The position numbers and the translations under genes are program-made. The notes under the pieces are model-generated. The model worked only from the letters and a program-made list of their open reading frames with translations. It was not told the origin of the DNA and did not search any database. A stretch of 64,000 nt of DNA. It comes from Acidobacteriota bacterium. GTDB lineage: Bacteria; Acidobacteriota; Terriglobia; Bryobacterales; Bryobacteraceae. The stretch is taken from assembly GCA_017304135.1 (NCBI GenBank), contig JAFLBB010000002.1, forward strand, positions 55,587 through 119,586. Reading direction: 5' to 3'. Within the stretch, counting starts at the first letter, position 1, and every line of letters starts with the position of its first letter. Shown in pieces: positions 11,301 to 21,083 of this stretch.

Positions 11301-12041
11301 ATGGAAGAGGCGTTCGCGGCACTTCAACAGAAGCTTGGATATGTCTTCCAAGATCAGCAACTGATTCTGCGCGCGCTCACCCATAAATCACGCGCTTTTG
11401 AGAACGGCCCCGCTGCCCCCTCCGAACGCGCCGCCGACAACGAGCAGCTTGAGTTCCTCGGCGACGCCATCCTCGGGTTCCTGATCAGCGAACTTCTGTT
11501 CAACCGCCACCCCACTTTCCCCGAAGGCCGCCTGTCACAATTGAAGGCGTTCCTGGTCAGCGCCACGCATCTGTACGAATCGGCGCAGAACCTGGGGCTG
11601 GGAGAGTATCTGTTGCTCGGTAGGGGAGAGGAACTGAGCGGCGGCCGCGAAAAGCGCGCTCTGCTCGCAGACGCCATGGAGGCGATCATCGCCGCCATGT
11701 ACCTGGACGGCGGAGTAGAACCGGTGAAGCAGTTCGTTTTGACCCGCGTGGTGGGCGAGTTCGATGAAGCCGCGGGAGAAGACGAATCCCTCGTGGTCGA
11801 CTACAAAGCCGCACTGCAGGAGCTCACCCAGACCCTGCGACTGCCCCCGCCGCGTTACATCACCATCCGCGAATCGGGCCCCGAGCACCGCAAGACCTTT
11901 ACCGTGGAAGCGCGCGTAGGCCCGGAACTGGCCGAGAATGCCGAAGGAACCTCCAAGAAGGCCGCCGGCCAGATTGCCGCGCAACGCATGTTGGAGTGCC
12001 TGCTGGAGCGGTTCCCGCCGGAAGACGCCGACGAACTGTAA
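11301..12041 (+). CDS. rnc: Ribonuclease III
   Basis: This cytoplasmic endonuclease cleaves double-stranded RNA during rRNA maturation and mRNA turnover. The 246-residue protein is of normal length. The RNase III signature NEQLEFLGDAI spans residues 47-57 (E51 and D55 conserved), and the second acidic cluster LADAMEAIIAAMYLDGG lies around residue 125. Residues 165-240 form a double-stranded-RNA-binding domain (DYKAALQELTQ, GTSKKAAGQIAAQRML). The ATG at 11301 begins the expected MEEAFAALQQKLGY helix, although no clear ribosome-binding site is present. It ends ten bases from the convergent trmO gene with no obvious terminator. Confidence 0.95.
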   Translation: MEEAFAALQQKLGYVFQDQQLILRALTHKSRAFENGPAAPSERAADNEQLEFLGDAILGFLISELLFNRHPTFPEGRLSQLKAFLVSATHLYESAQNLGLGEYLLLGRGEELSGGREKRALLADAMEAIIAAMYLDGGVEPVKQFVLTRVVGEFDEAAGEDESLVVDYKAALQELTQTLRLPPPRYITIRESGPEHRKTFTVEARVGPELAENAEGTSKKAAGQIAAQRMLECLLERFPPEDADEL

Positions 12042-12051
12042 TCCCCGCGCC

Positions 12052-12831
12052 TCAGTGCGGCCAGAAGCGCCAGCCCCCTTCGGGCAGCAGTTGATACTCA
12101 TAGCGGGCGCCGGCATTCTCAAACACAACAGCATCGAGGCCGTGGAAGCGGATCTCGCCGCGGCCCGGCATGGCCCGTGTCACACCCATCAACGCGTCAC
12201 ACAACTGGTGCCGGGTTGCCGGCACGACAATGCTCCACTCCTCGGGATCGCGGAACTCCAGCACCTCGGCGCGGAAGTGGGCAAGGATTTCCACGGCCAA
12301 GTGGAGGTCCTCGCTTTCCTCGCCACAGAAAGCCAGCGCCTGTCCGAGGATGGACTCGCGCGCCGCCTCGATGGAGGCGTTGCCGCCCAACTGCCGGCTC
12401 CGTGCGGAGAAAATGCAATCGCGAGAGGGGAAGTACGGCTTCACGTCCACAACCGGCGTTCCGTCGATGAAATCGAGGCGGTCCACATCCACATGGGAGG
12501 GCCCGATATCGACGATCCGTGCCGCCGTCAGGCCGATCGGATTCGGGCGCGCGGGCGAACGGACAGCAAAGACGCCATGCAGGTTTCGGGGATCCGGCTC
12601 TTCTCCGGGCCGCGGCTTCAAGCCTCGCGGAATGACCTGGAGCACGTCACGCTCTCCGCCACCCAACCATCCGAACACCCAGACGTGCGTGTGTTTTCCC
12701 AGGTGCAAGAGGGCTGGCGCAAACTCGGGGAATAGTTCGATCCGCGAGGGCACCCCCAGCGAAGTCATGGACTTCCGGTTAACGCAGCCGTTCACCACTC
12801 GCCCGATCGCTTTCAGCTCCAAGTGCTCCAT
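12052..12831 (-). CDS. trmO: tRNA (t6A37) methyltransferase TrmO with an FmdE-like C-terminal domain
   Basis: TrmO methylates N6-threonylcarbamoyladenosine at position 37 of some threonine tRNAs using S-adenosylmethionine. Residues 1-135 carry the family core: IGRVVNG at the start, HTHVWVFGWL near residue 47, and the diagnostic RSPARPNPIGLTAARI near residue 91. Residues 150-259 are extra. Their ending (CDALMGVTRAMPGRGEIRFHG) resembles the C-terminal half of FmdE-type domains found beside molybdenum enzymes, in which a GCTLGKGN-like motif is usual; here the Cys of that motif is missing. GGGAGGAG precedes the ATG strongly. The gene is divergent from the CpaF gene, with 129 bases between the starts. 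The TrmO call is firm; the second domain is a weaker match. Confidence 0.88.
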   Translation of the reverse strand: MEHLELKAIGRVVNGCVNRKSMTSLGVPSRIELFPEFAPALLHLGKHTHVWVFGWLGGGERDVLQVIPRGLKPRPGEEPDPRNLHGVFAVRSPARPNPIGLTAARIVDIGPSHVDVDRLDFIDGTPVVDVKPYFPSRDCIFSARSRQLGGNASIEAARESILGQALAFCGEESEDLHLAVEILAHFRAEVLEFRDPEEWSIVVPATRHQLCDALMGVTRAMPGRGEIRFHGLDAVVFENAGARYEYQLLPEGGWRFWPH

Positions 12832-12960
12832 TCTCCTCCCGTGCTCTGTGCCGGCCTGGACCGCAACAATCTTCGCCGGCCGGTGTTTGCATTACCGACG
12901 CCCGCCGTGCGCCCCATCGCAGCAGCCACACCGCTAGAATGGGATTCGCAAGGATCACAC

Positions 12961-14412
12961 TTGGCCAGCAAAGATCCCATCCTACCGCCCCGCCCGACTG
13001 GCGGCCTGGGTTCCCCCCGGCCCGCCGGCGCCGCGCCCGCCGCTAAAGCCAAAACATCCTCGCCGCGCCGCGAACAGCCCGCAGTGCCCACCGCACCCGG
13101 CACCTCGGCCACAATCGGCGGTTCGCTCCGCTCGGCTGACCGGTATTTTGAGCTGAAGAGTGAGATCCACCGCAAGCTCATCGGCGTGATCAACCTGGAC
13201 CGTGTCTCCTCCATTCCCAAGGAGCGCGTGCGCAGCGAAATTGGCCGCGTGGTGGAGCGACTGCTCGATGAAGAGCGCGTGCCGATGACCACGGCGGAGC
13301 AGAACCGGATTGTTGAAGAGGTGCTCGACGAGGTGCTCGGGCTCGGTCCGCTGGAGACCCTATTGAAGGAACCCTCCATCTCCGACATTCTCGTCAACGG
13401 CTACGACAAAGTGTACATCGAGCGCGCGGGCAAGCTCTCGCTCACGCCGGTTCGCTTTAAGGACAACAGCCACCTGTTGCACATCATTGAGAAGATCGTG
13501 AGCCAGGTGGGCCGCCGGGTGGATGAAGCCAACCCGGTGGTGGACGCCCGACTGCTCGACGGCTCGCGCGTGAACGCCATCATCTCACCGCTCTCGCTGG
13601 ACGGACCGGCGCTCTCCATCCGCCGCTTCGGCCGCCATGTGATCACCTCCGATGAGATGGTGACCAACCGCACCATCATGCGCAGCATGCTGCAGTTTCT
13701 AGCCGCCTGCGTGCAGTGTAAGTCGACCGTCCTGGTGAGCGGCGGAACCGGCTCCGGCAAGACGACCACGCTCAATGCCCTCTCCCGCTTCATCCCGGAA
13801 GAGGAACGCATCATCACCATCGAAGACACCGCCGAGCTGCAACTGCAGCAGCGTCATGTGGTGAAGTTCGAAACGCGCCCGCCGAACTTGAACAAGCAGG
13901 GCGGCATCAACCAGCGCCAGCTCGTGCGCACCGCGCTGCGCATGCGCCCGGACCGCATCATCGTCGGCGAGTGCCGCGGCCCGGAAGCCCTGGACATGCT
14001 GCAGGCCATGAATACCGGCGTGGAGGGCTCCATGTCCACCGTCCACGCCAATTCACCCAAGGACGCGTTCTCGCGTCTTCAGGCCATGGTTCTGATGGCC
14101 GACCTCGACCTGCCGACGCGCGTGGTCACGAATCAACTGTCGAGCGCCATCAAGCTGGTGGTGCAGGTTTCGCGTCTTTCCGACGGCTCGCGCAAGATCA
14201 TCTCCATAGCCGAAGTGCTGGGCGTGGAAGACGAGGCCGTGAAGATCCAGGAGATCTTCACCTTTGAACGAGTAGGCGTCGATGACGCGGGCAAGGTGAT
14301 GGGGCGATTCAAGGCCGTCTGCAAGCAGCCCAACATGCTGACGCGCATCAAGCAATACGGCATTCAGTTGCCGGGCGACCTCTTCGAGGAAGAGGTCGCC
14401 GTCAACCTCTAG
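12961..14412 (+). CDS. CpaF/TadA-family secretion ATPase
   Basis: This GspE-superfamily ATPase powers assembly of Tad/Flp pili or related secretion machines at the inner membrane. The 483-residue product has a Pro/Ala/Lys-rich N-terminus (about 50 residues), a helical N-domain ([18 protein letters not shown]), the CpaF segment [19 protein letters not shown], Walker [11 protein letters not shown] near residue 262, an Asp box ITIEDTAEL, Walker [10 protein letters not shown] and the STVHANSP arginine/His-box region. TTG at 12961 is preferred: AAGGA lies at a good distance and a TAGAAT -10-like hexamer is at 12935-12940. An ORF open to 12823 would overlap trmO. No other tad, pil or flp gene is near, so its partner machine is unknown. 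Confidence 0.88.
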   Translation: MASKDPILPPRPTGGLGSPRPAGAAPAAKAKTSSPRREQPAVPTAPGTSATIGGSLRSADRYFELKSEIHRKLIGVINLDRVSSIPKERVRSEIGRVVERLLDEERVPMTTAEQNRIVEEVLDEVLGLGPLETLLKEPSISDILVNGYDKVYIERAGKLSLTPVRFKDNSHLLHIIEKIVSQVGRRVDEANPVVDARLLDGSRVNAIISPLSLDGPALSIRRFGRHVITSDEMVTNRTIMRSMLQFLAACVQCKSTVLVSGGTGSGKTTTLNALSRFIPEEERIITIEDTAELQLQQRHVVKFETRPPNLNKQGGINQRQLVRTALRMRPDRIIVGECRGPEALDMLQAMNTGVEGSMSTVHANSPKDAFSRLQAMVLMADLDLPTRVVTNQLSSAIKLVVQVSRLSDGSRKIISIAEVLGVEDEAVKIQEIFTFERVGVDDAGKVMGRFKAVCKQPNMLTRIKQYGIQLPGDLFEEEVAVNL

Positions 14413-14413
14413 T

Positions 14414-14429
14414 GGCCCTGGCTAGGGCC
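14414..14429. terminator. Hairpin between convergent genes, possible bidirectional terminator
   Basis: GGCCCT and AGGGCC form a perfect six-base-pair stem around GGCT, placed between the CpaF stop at 14412 and the convergent gene whose stop codon (14422-14424) overlaps the hairpin. There is no T-run on either side, so termination efficiency is uncertain. Confidence 0.4.
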
Positions 14430-15096
14430 GTGCCGTGCGGGCGCGCGTGATGCGATCCACCAGTTCGCGGAACTGCTCGGTTTCCATGCCGGACCCGGAG
14501 AGTTTGAGCTCATACTTTTCCCCTGTGAAGGGGATGATCTCCACCTCATAAGGGTTCTTGCGCTTCAGTTCCTTGATTTCCTTCAACTCCCAACGCCGCG
14601 TGTCCTCGGCTTTGTCGAGCGATTCAAAGATGACGCGCTCCTGCGTGACCACCAACGTCCCGTCGGTGCCGCCGAGGAGTTTGTTCCGGCGCGCCGGGAA
14701 GCTCCAGCGCGTTTCCGCCTTTGTCTCGCCGGCCGTGGGCGGAGCCGCCGCCACACCTTGTTGCAGCCACTGCTCGACCGCGGCCGACTCACTGGGCACA
14801 GTCAGGCGCAAGCTCAGCCGGTTCGATTCGCCCACGCGGTCCTTCACCGGCTTCTTCAACTGCACCACCAAGCCCTCGCCCATGCGGGTGATCGACTGCA
14901 CGTTCGCCTTGTCGACAGTGAAGGAAGCCTCCGGCTTCTCGCTATCGACAAACGTCAGCATGGCATCGTGGACCACCACCTTGCCCGTCACCGCTCCGAA
15001 CGGCGCTGACAACTCCGCCCCGTACACCCGCACCTCCGACTGGCCCCAGGCAGCCGGCGCGCAACACACAAGCCCAGCTATGATCCACACTTTCAT
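14422..15096 (-). CDS. Exported protein of unknown function
   Basis: The 224-residue protein has a clear signal peptide (WIIAGLVCCAPAAWG, cut before QSEVRV). The mature part reads as two beta-rich halves: VRVYGAELSAPFGAVTGKVVVHDAMLTF with QSITRMGEGLVVQLKKP, and RNKLLGGTDGTLVVTQERVIFES followed by WELKEIKELKR. The second half resembles PH-like or GRAM-like folds that occur in many bacterial exported proteins. No catalytic residues stand out. The ATG at 15096 has GGAGGAGC just upstream. It lies 14 bases downstream of the M28 peptidase gene and is probably co-transcribed. Function unknown. Confidence 0.7.
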   Translation of the reverse strand: MKVWIIAGLVCCAPAAWGQSEVRVYGAELSAPFGAVTGKVVVHDAMLTFVDSEKPEASFTVDKANVQSITRMGEGLVVQLKKPVKDRVGESNRLSLRLTVPSESAAVEQWLQQGVAAAPPTAGETKAETRWSFPARRNKLLGGTDGTLVVTQERVIFESLDKAEDTRRWELKEIKELKRKNPYEVEIIPFTGEKYELKLSGSGMETEQFRELVDRITRARTARP

Positions 15097-15110
15097 GGAA
15101 ATGCTCCTCC

Positions 15111-16793
15111 TTACTTCTGTTGTAGCATTGCCTCCCGCTTCGCTTTGAATTCGGCGCCCGGCTTCCACTCGGGCCACTTCTCGCCTTCGGCCACTCGCCA
15201 GCCGACTTCGAACAGCAGCTTGGCGTCCTCAAGCGTGCCCGACAGGTCCCAATCGGTCTTCACCTCGTCGGAGGGCTTGTGGTAATCGTTCGTCGTGTAC
15301 TCTTCGCGCTTCTGTTTGGAAAACTCCTCCGGTTTCCCGATGAACCTGGTCCCCGGTTCGGTGTAGAGCGCCGGCACACCTTCCTTGGCAAACTCGAAAT
15401 GGTCGCTGCGATAGTAGAAGCCCTTTTCCGGCTCGGCATCCGGCACCAGCGTCCGCCCCTGTTCCTTGGCTGCCCCGGCCAGCACATCGTCAAGCGTGGA
15501 GTTGCCGAGCCCGACCACGACGAGGTCGCTCGTCTTGCCCCACTGGTTTGTGGCGTCCATGTTGATGTTGGCCAGCGTCTTGTTGAGCGGATAGAGCGGA
15601 TGCGTGGCGTACCACTTTGCCCCGAGCAAACCCTGTTCCTCCGCCGTCACCGAAAGAAACAGCACGCTGCGCTTCGGCGCCGGCTTGAGGGCGGCAAACG
15701 CCCGGGCCAGTTCGAGCAGAGCCGCCGTCCCGGTGGCATTGTCCACGGCGCCGTTGTAAATCTGGTCGCCCTTGAGCGTGGCATCTTTGCCGAGGTGGTC
15801 CCAATGCGCCGTGTAGATCACATACTCGTCTTTGAGCTTCGCGTCTGAGCCTTCAATCCTCGCCAGCACGTTGCGAGAGTCGACCTTGCGGATTTTGTTG
15901 CCGACTGTGAAGCTCGCCTTCCCTTTGAGCGCCACCGGCTGGAAGTCCTTCTTCGCCGCCGCCGCTTTCAAGTCATCGAACTTGAGACCGGAAGCGGTGA
16001 ACATCTCCTTGGCCTTGTCGAGCGACACCCAACCTTCCACGGCCACACGCCCCATGTTGTTGTCTTCCGCCTGGAGGTCGAAGTTTTCCCCGCCCCAGCT
16101 TCCCGTCACCACCTCAAACGGATATCCCGCCGGGCCTGTCTCGTGGATGATGATCGCTGCCGCCGCGCCCTTCTCGGTGGCGATCTCGTACTTATAAGTC
16201 CAGCGGCCGTAGTAGGTCATGGCGCGACCGCGGAACATCTTGTCGTCGAGCTTGGTGGGGTCGCTCGGGTCGGGCACGGCCGGATCGTTTACCAACATCA
16301 CGATGGTCTTGCCCTTCACGTCCAGGCCTTTGTAATCGTCCCAGCCATATTCAGGCGCAACCACTCCGTAGCCGACGAACACGAGGTCGGAGTCCTTCAC
16401 CTCGACCTTCTCCTGGAAGCGGCGCGACCCGGCGACGAAGTCCTCTCCATCGGTCAGGGTCACCTTCTTGCCGCCGATGGTCATGCTGGCCGTGGTTGTC
16501 GAATCGATGCCAGCCAGAGGCGCTTTCTGCACGTACGTGCCATCCGGGTTGCCAGGCTTCAGCCCGAGTTTCTTGAACTCAGCCTCCAGGTAAGCCACCG
16601 TCAGGTCTTCGCCCTTCGAACCCGGTGCACGCCCTTCAAACTCATCGGAGGCGAGTTTCTGGATGTGGGCCATCAACTGACCGCTGTTCATCACCGCCTG
16701 CGCCGCCTTCGGATCGGCCTTCGGCTGCGCGCACCCGCACACCACCAACGCGACGGCCCCGGCCAGGGCTCCCATGAAGTAGGTTTTCCGCAT
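15111..16793 (-). CDS. M28-family metallopeptidase, lipoprotein
   Basis: This is a di-zinc aminopeptidase-type enzyme, probably anchored at the cell envelope. The 560-residue protein starts with a lipoprotein signal ([15 protein letters not shown]). A PA insertion domain follows ([18 protein letters not shown]), then the M28 catalytic domain with the zinc ligands in order: [37 protein letters not shown] and RSDHFEF. The ATG at 16793 opens directly into the lipoprotein signal; the longer open frame lacks one. It is divergent from the esterase gene at 16807, with only 13 bases between the two start codons. Substrate preference is not visible. The ligand set is complete, so activity is likely. 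Confidence 0.92.
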   Translation of the reverse strand: MRKTYFMGALAGAVALVVCGCAQPKADPKAAQAVMNSGQLMAHIQKLASDEFEGRAPGSKGEDLTVAYLEAEFKKLGLKPGNPDGTYVQKAPLAGIDSTTTASMTIGGKKVTLTDGEDFVAGSRRFQEKVEVKDSDLVFVGYGVVAPEYGWDDYKGLDVKGKTIVMLVNDPAVPDPSDPTKLDDKMFRGRAMTYYGRWTYKYEIATEKGAAAAIIIHETGPAGYPFEVVTGSWGGENFDLQAEDNNMGRVAVEGWVSLDKAKEMFTASGLKFDDLKAAAAKKDFQPVALKGKASFTVGNKIRKVDSRNVLARIEGSDAKLKDEYVIYTAHWDHLGKDATLKGDQIYNGAVDNATGTAALLELARAFAALKPAPKRSVLFLSVTAEEQGLLGAKWYATHPLYPLNKTLANINMDATNQWGKTSDLVVVGLGNSTLDDVLAGAAKEQGRTLVPDAEPEKGFYYRSDHFEFAKEGVPALYTEPGTRFIGKPEEFSKQKREEYTTNDYHKPSDEVKTDWDLSGTLEDAKLLFEVGWRVAEGEKWPEWKPGAEFKAKREAMLQQK

Positions 16794-16806
16794 AGACTCT
16801 TTGAGT

Positions 16807-18018
16807 ATGAAGACCAATCTCTCCCGGCGGCAACTGGCCGCAGCTTCGCTTGGACTCGCCGCCGCGCAGCGCGCCACTTCGCAGGTCGTGGTTCGCCCAG
16901 GCGCGGCCCAGGTGGCGGGCCCCCAAGCCGCGATGGTCTCCACCTACGTTTCGGCGCTCGATGGCTTTGAGTCCAGGGTCAACATGGGCTCGTTCGACCC
17001 CGTCGCCTGGACCAAGGAGCGCTACCGCCAGATGCCGATGCGCCTCGGCTTCAAGGCCAAAACCAAAGCGCAGGCCCTGGCCTGGCAGAAGCAGCTTCGC
17101 ACCAAACTCACTGAGCTTGTCGGCGGCTTCCCCGCGACGCGCGTTCCGCTGGAGCCGCAGACTCTTGAAGTCCGCGACTTCCCCACCTACCGCCGTGAGA
17201 AGTTCGTCATCAACACGCAGGAGGGGATGGGCCTGCTTGGTTATCTGGTCACGCCGAAGGACAAGCCCGGTCCGCTGCCGGCCATGATCTGCGTTCCCGG
17301 CCATGGGCGCGGCGTCGATGACCTGGTGGGTATTGATGACAAGGGCCGCGACCGGACGCTGCGCGCCCACTACCAGTACGACTTCGCCCTGCAGTGCGTT
17401 GAGCTGGGGCTGGCCGCCGTGGCCATCGAACCGATCGCCTTCGGCTGCCGCCGTGACTCGCGCGCCCAAGCCCGCGGCCTCACCAACTCCGTCTGCCAGC
17501 CGACTGCCGGGGCGGCGCTTCTGTTCGGCCAGACGATGATCGGCTGGCGCGTCTATGACGTGATGCGCGTCTGCGATTGGATTGAGACGCGCTCGGAGCT
17601 CAACGCCAAGCGCATCGGCCTGATGGGCATCTCCGGCGGCGGCACCGTGACCACCTTCGGCGCCGCCCTTGAGCCGCGCATTCACACCGCCTTCATCAGC
17701 TGCTACCTGAACACCTTCCTGGCGTCGATCGTGAGCATGTCGCACTGCATCGACAACTACGTGCCGGGCATCCTGAACTGGTGTGAGATGTACGACGTAG
17801 CCGGGCTCATCGCCCCCCGACCGCTGTTCGTCGAATCAGGTGAGAAGGACAATATCTTCCCCATTGAGGCGAGCATTGACAGCTTCAACAGGGTGCAGAA
17901 GGTCTACGAGGTATTCGGCGCGGCGGGCAACACGAGCCAGGAGGTGTTCGCGGGCGAGCACCAGTTCCACGGCAAACAGGGCCTGCCGTTTTGTGTGCGC
18001 CACCTGAGCGCGATTTAG
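16807..18018 (+). CDS. Exported alpha/beta-hydrolase (acetyl-xylan-esterase-like)
   Basis: The 403-residue protein has a twin-arginine-type start ([16 protein letters not shown]). Its alpha/beta-hydrolase fold shows [12 protein letters not shown] (oxyanion-side loop), the nucleophile elbow GISGGGTVT near residue 276, an acid near [12 protein letters not shown] and the catalytic His in GEHQFHG near the C-terminus. Such large exported hydrolases in sugar-degrading bacteria are often acetyl-xylan or related carbohydrate esterases. The substrate here is unknown. ATG at 16807 is used; TAGACT at 16793-16798 is a plausible -10 eight bases upstream. The 3' end overlaps the convergent propeller gene by four bases. 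Confidence 0.82.
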   Translation: MKTNLSRRQLAAASLGLAAAQRATSQVVVRPGAAQVAGPQAAMVSTYVSALDGFESRVNMGSFDPVAWTKERYRQMPMRLGFKAKTKAQALAWQKQLRTKLTELVGGFPATRVPLEPQTLEVRDFPTYRREKFVINTQEGMGLLGYLVTPKDKPGPLPAMICVPGHGRGVDDLVGIDDKGRDRTLRAHYQYDFALQCVELGLAAVAIEPIAFGCRRDSRAQARGLTNSVCQPTAGAALLFGQTMIGWRVYDVMRVCDWIETRSELNAKRIGLMGISGGGTVTTFGAALEPRIHTAFISCYLNTFLASIVSMSHCIDNYVPGILNWCEMYDVAGLIAPRPLFVESGEKDNIFPIEASIDSFNRVQKVYEVFGAAGNTSQEVFAGEHQFHGKQGLPFCVRHLSAI

Positions 18019-18983
18019 TCGAGCGGGAAGGCCGGATCAGGCCCGGCCTCTTTCGGCGTCTCCACCGTGCGCACGATGGACCGTTTGCCGACGTCGATGA
18101 CGTGCACTTTGTCTTTGTCCTGGACGCCGCTGAAGGCCCAGCGGCCGTCGCGGCTCATGGTGAGCGACAGCGGTTGGCCGCTCAGCTTCACCTGGCCCGA
18201 CTCCTTGCGCGAAGCCAATCCGGCAAAGCCCACCGCATGCGCCGCGCCGAGGGAATACACAAGCGTCCGGCCGTCGGGCGTGATGGCCACACGGTTCGGC
18301 CCTTGCCCCGTTTTCACTTCGCCCACGACCTTTCGTGTGGCTGTGTCGATGAGCGAGATCGTGTGGCTGTCGGCGTTGGTCACGAAGATCGTCCTGCCGT
18401 CAGGAGCGAGCGCGCTGCCTTGCGGCCGCTTCCCGGTCGGAATCACTTCCGTCTTTCCCGTCGCGATTTGGATGGCCGCCACCGTGCCGCTGGTGGAGTT
18501 GGACACATAGGCCCAGTCGCCCGCCGCGTCGAACAGCACCATGTGCGGGTCTTCGCCCTTCACGTCGAACCGCCGCAGCACCTTGCGCGCCACCGGGTCC
18601 ACGAGCACGAGGCCATCGGGGTTCTCAGTGGTGATCACCAACTGCCCCGTCTTTGGGTGCACCGCCATGCCATGCGGCCTGCGGTTGTTTCCCAGATCGA
18701 TCAAGCCCTGTGACTTGCGCGAGGCACGGTCAATCAACGCAATCGTGTTGCCGCCCTCGCCCGCATACTGCATCCACAAGATGCCGTTGTTCGACACGTA
18801 GAGGGTCTTGCCATCGCGCGAGGCCACGATCTCGTGCGGATGCGTGCCCACCTTCACTTCGGCCACACGCTTGCCGTCCGCCGCGTAGAAACCCACCTTG
18901 CCGGCGATCTTTTCCACCACGGCGATGTCCGGCTGTGCCAGCAGCGCTGCCTGCGCGATCACGATCATGCCCAGTGTCTTCAT
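18015..18983 (-). CDS. Exported YncE-type beta-propeller protein
   Basis: The 322-residue protein has a signal peptide (LGMIVIAQAALLAQ) and repeating blades of about 42 residues, each with patterns such as GTHPHEIVASRDGKTLYVSN, RRPHGMAVHPKTGQLVITT, KRPQGSALAPDGRTIFVTN and GPNRVAITPDGRTLVYS. This is the YncE/YVTN seven-bladed propeller family, usually periplasmic and of unknown or scaffold function, sometimes binding DNA or small ligands. The ATG at 18983 overlaps the stop of the upstream fucosidase-like gene (ATGA), so the two are translationally coupled. The longer in-frame start at 19055 has no signal peptide and was rejected. Propeller fold confident, function unknown. Confidence 0.85.
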   Translation of the reverse strand: MKTLGMIVIAQAALLAQPDIAVVEKIAGKVGFYAADGKRVAEVKVGTHPHEIVASRDGKTLYVSNNGILWMQYAGEGGNTIALIDRASRKSQGLIDLGNNRRPHGMAVHPKTGQLVITTENPDGLVLVDPVARKVLRRFDVKGEDPHMVLFDAAGDWAYVSNSTSGTVAAIQIATGKTEVIPTGKRPQGSALAPDGRTIFVTNADSHTISLIDTATRKVVGEVKTGQGPNRVAITPDGRTLVYSLGAAHAVGFAGLASRKESGQVKLSGQPLSLTMSRDGRWAFSGVQDKDKVHVIDVGKRSIVRTVETPKEAGPDPAFPLD

Positions 18984-21010
18984 GCTTTCTCCACCACCAC
19001 AACCGAATGAATGTGCATCCCCGGCACCGTACCCTTCCACACGCCGCCGGACCAACGGCCCTGCAACACGGCCCCGCCCGGCTCCAGACGCACCCGGCGC
19101 GGGGCTTTGGCCAATCCGCCCACAGCAATCTCCACCGGCGCTGTGCGCGGCACGGTGTCGGGAGCCGCATGGTCGCCGGAAACCTGCATGCCGATGGTAT
19201 CGATCAGATGGATCAACAGATCAGATCCCTTGGTGCGAAGCGAGAGCTCCACGCTCTTCGCCGCTTCCACCTTCACCATCGGTTCAAAGAGACGCCCGAC
19301 GACCGCTTGCAGGAAACCGGCAAGGGCGGGGGCATGTGACACCGCGTAGGCTGAGCCAACCGGCCCGGGTATGCAGGCCATCATGCCGTTGCCAACGCGC
19401 GCCACGGCGGCCGCCACTTTGGCCTCTGCCGCGGCGGAGGCCGAGGTCGCGTCATAGGTTGCATAGCGCCGCGCCACCACCTCGGCGCCCTCCGCTTCCA
19501 TGTCTTGCCAGATGCCCTTCGCGTTGGCAAAGACGCCAGTCTGCGGGATCCACGCCGCCTGCTCCTTAGCCTCGCCGACGCAGCGGACACCCAGTTCCTT
19601 GGCAAAGAGCCGCGTATTCACCGCGCCCATCACCAGAACTCGGCCGCCCGCCGCCGCCCGCTCCCGCACCAATGCGGCGACCTCGTCGCCGATCTCCAAC
19701 CACTCGGGCAGCACCAGGAGCGGATACCGCGCCGACTCCTCGCGCAACTTCCAATCGGGAATGACGTCGACCGAGTAGTGGCACGCCAGGAGCGCCTCGA
19801 TCGCGCCCACCGCCGGACGATCATGCGCGCCCCAACCGCCGAATAACTTGTTCGCCGTCCGGTAGAGCGTGCGTGAGGAAAACAGGACGCCCACCTGCGG
19901 TACGGTTTCTGTTTTGTGCGAGACGGACTGACGCGCACGGCAAAAGGCCCCAACCTTGGACATGGTCTCGACGTGCCGGCCGTCGATCCAACCGGCTCGC
20001 GTCGGCTGGTAGTAAACCTGGAAGCCCCCGCCCTGCGCCAGCACGATGCTCGACTCCTGCATCAGGCTCGCGGCCGGTTTGTGAATGTGGCCCAGCGGGT
20101 TATTGTTCGAACTCTGAAAGCCCCAGGCCATGAGGTCCCACGGCTTTCCGGTGGCCGCCAGATAGCGCGCTTCCAGACGCGCCCGCGAAATCGGCGCGTT
20201 GCCGAGGTAGTCGCCCGAGAGGAAGTCCACCGGCAAGGTGGGCTGCTCCGGCACGTAGGTGGAATACAGCCAGTTGGAGGCGATCTGAAAGTTCGGCTTG
20301 CGCTTGTGAACCTCGTCGATGTAGTGCTTCACGTACCGCCGGAACTGCTCGCGGTTCAGCTCAAGGAACTCGTTCCATCCGGGGTCGCCGGCCTTCTTCG
20401 GCAACTCCGTAATGCCAGTGGCGTTGCGGAACTCGGCGGCAGCGCGCGCGCAGTAGTCCGGATTCGTCGCCCAGCACTCGCCGTCGACCCATGCGCCGTC
20501 GAGGTCGTACTTCTCCGCCGCCTCCAACAGTTGCGGGATCATCCGCTCGTCCACATATGGGCCGTAGGTGGAGGTCTGCGACTCCTCCTTCTTCCCGTCG
20601 GGCCGCACGCGCGCCCACTCCGGATGTTCCGCCACGGCCAGTGAATCCCACACGCCGGAGAAGTGAATGAACAGGCCCACGCCATGCCGGGCCGTGCCGG
20701 CGCGCCACAACTGGAGCGAGTCGTTCACGATTCCGGGCGATGACTTGCTGACCTTCGAGCGATAGCCGAGCCAGCCCGCGTGCCCCTTGCAGTCATACTG
20801 CACGTAATCGGGCTTCACGGCGGCGAGGAATCGCTCGATCATCTCCGGGGTCAGGTCGCGGCCAAGGTGCTGATCGTTCGCGCTGGGATGGAGATCGAGG
20901 TGGATCCCGAAGAAGCAGTCGCGCCTTGGCTTCCGGGGAGGCCTTTGCGCCAAGAGAAGTGCGGCGGGAAACACCCCGCCCGCGGCGAGCATCGTTCTAC
21001 GGGTCAGCAT
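18980..21010 (-). CDS. Exported alpha-L-fucosidase-like glycoside hydrolase
   Basis: The 676-residue protein has a twin-arginine-like leader (LTRRTMLAAGGVFPAALLLA). A TIM-barrel follows: DCFFGIHLDLHPS, YVQYDCKGHAGWLGY, GVGLFIHFSGVWDS and YDLDGAWVDGECWA near residue 160, where the second Asp sits like the nucleophile of GH29 fucosidases. The C-terminal part contains a GH42-type flavodoxin-like domain (LLVLPEWLEIGDEVAALV, AAAGGRVLVMG). It probably removes sugars from polysaccharides in the periplasm, but the linkage is not known. The start is uncertain between ATG 21010 and ATG 21022; neither has a good ribosome-binding site. It is coupled to the downstream propeller gene by a four-base overlap. 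Confidence 0.72.
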   Translation of the reverse strand: MLTRRTMLAAGGVFPAALLLAQRPPRKPRRDCFFGIHLDLHPSANDQHLGRDLTPEMIERFLAAVKPDYVQYDCKGHAGWLGYRSKVSKSSPGIVNDSLQLWRAGTARHGVGLFIHFSGVWDSLAVAEHPEWARVRPDGKKEESQTSTYGPYVDERMIPQLLEAAEKYDLDGAWVDGECWATNPDYCARAAAEFRNATGITELPKKAGDPGWNEFLELNREQFRRYVKHYIDEVHKRKPNFQIASNWLYSTYVPEQPTLPVDFLSGDYLGNAPISRARLEARYLAATGKPWDLMAWGFQSSNNNPLGHIHKPAASLMQESSIVLAQGGGFQVYYQPTRAGWIDGRHVETMSKVGAFCRARQSVSHKTETVPQVGVLFSSRTLYRTANKLFGGWGAHDRPAVGAIEALLACHYSVDVIPDWKLREESARYPLLVLPEWLEIGDEVAALVRERAAAGGRVLVMGAVNTRLFAKELGVRCVGEAKEQAAWIPQTGVFANAKGIWQDMEAEGAEVVARRYATYDATSASAAAEAKVAAAVARVGNGMMACIPGPVGSAYAVSHAPALAGFLQAVVGRLFEPMVKVEAAKSVELSLRTKGSDLLIHLIDTIGMQVSGDHAAPDTVPRTAPVEIAVGGLAKAPRRVRLEPGGAVLQGRWSGGVWKGTVPGMHIHSVVVVEKA

Positions 21011-21083
21011 CAAACCAGTCATCGTATACGAGACGGCTGCCGGGCGCATCGCCGTGAAGAAGCCCTTGCCCGGCCCGGGCCGG

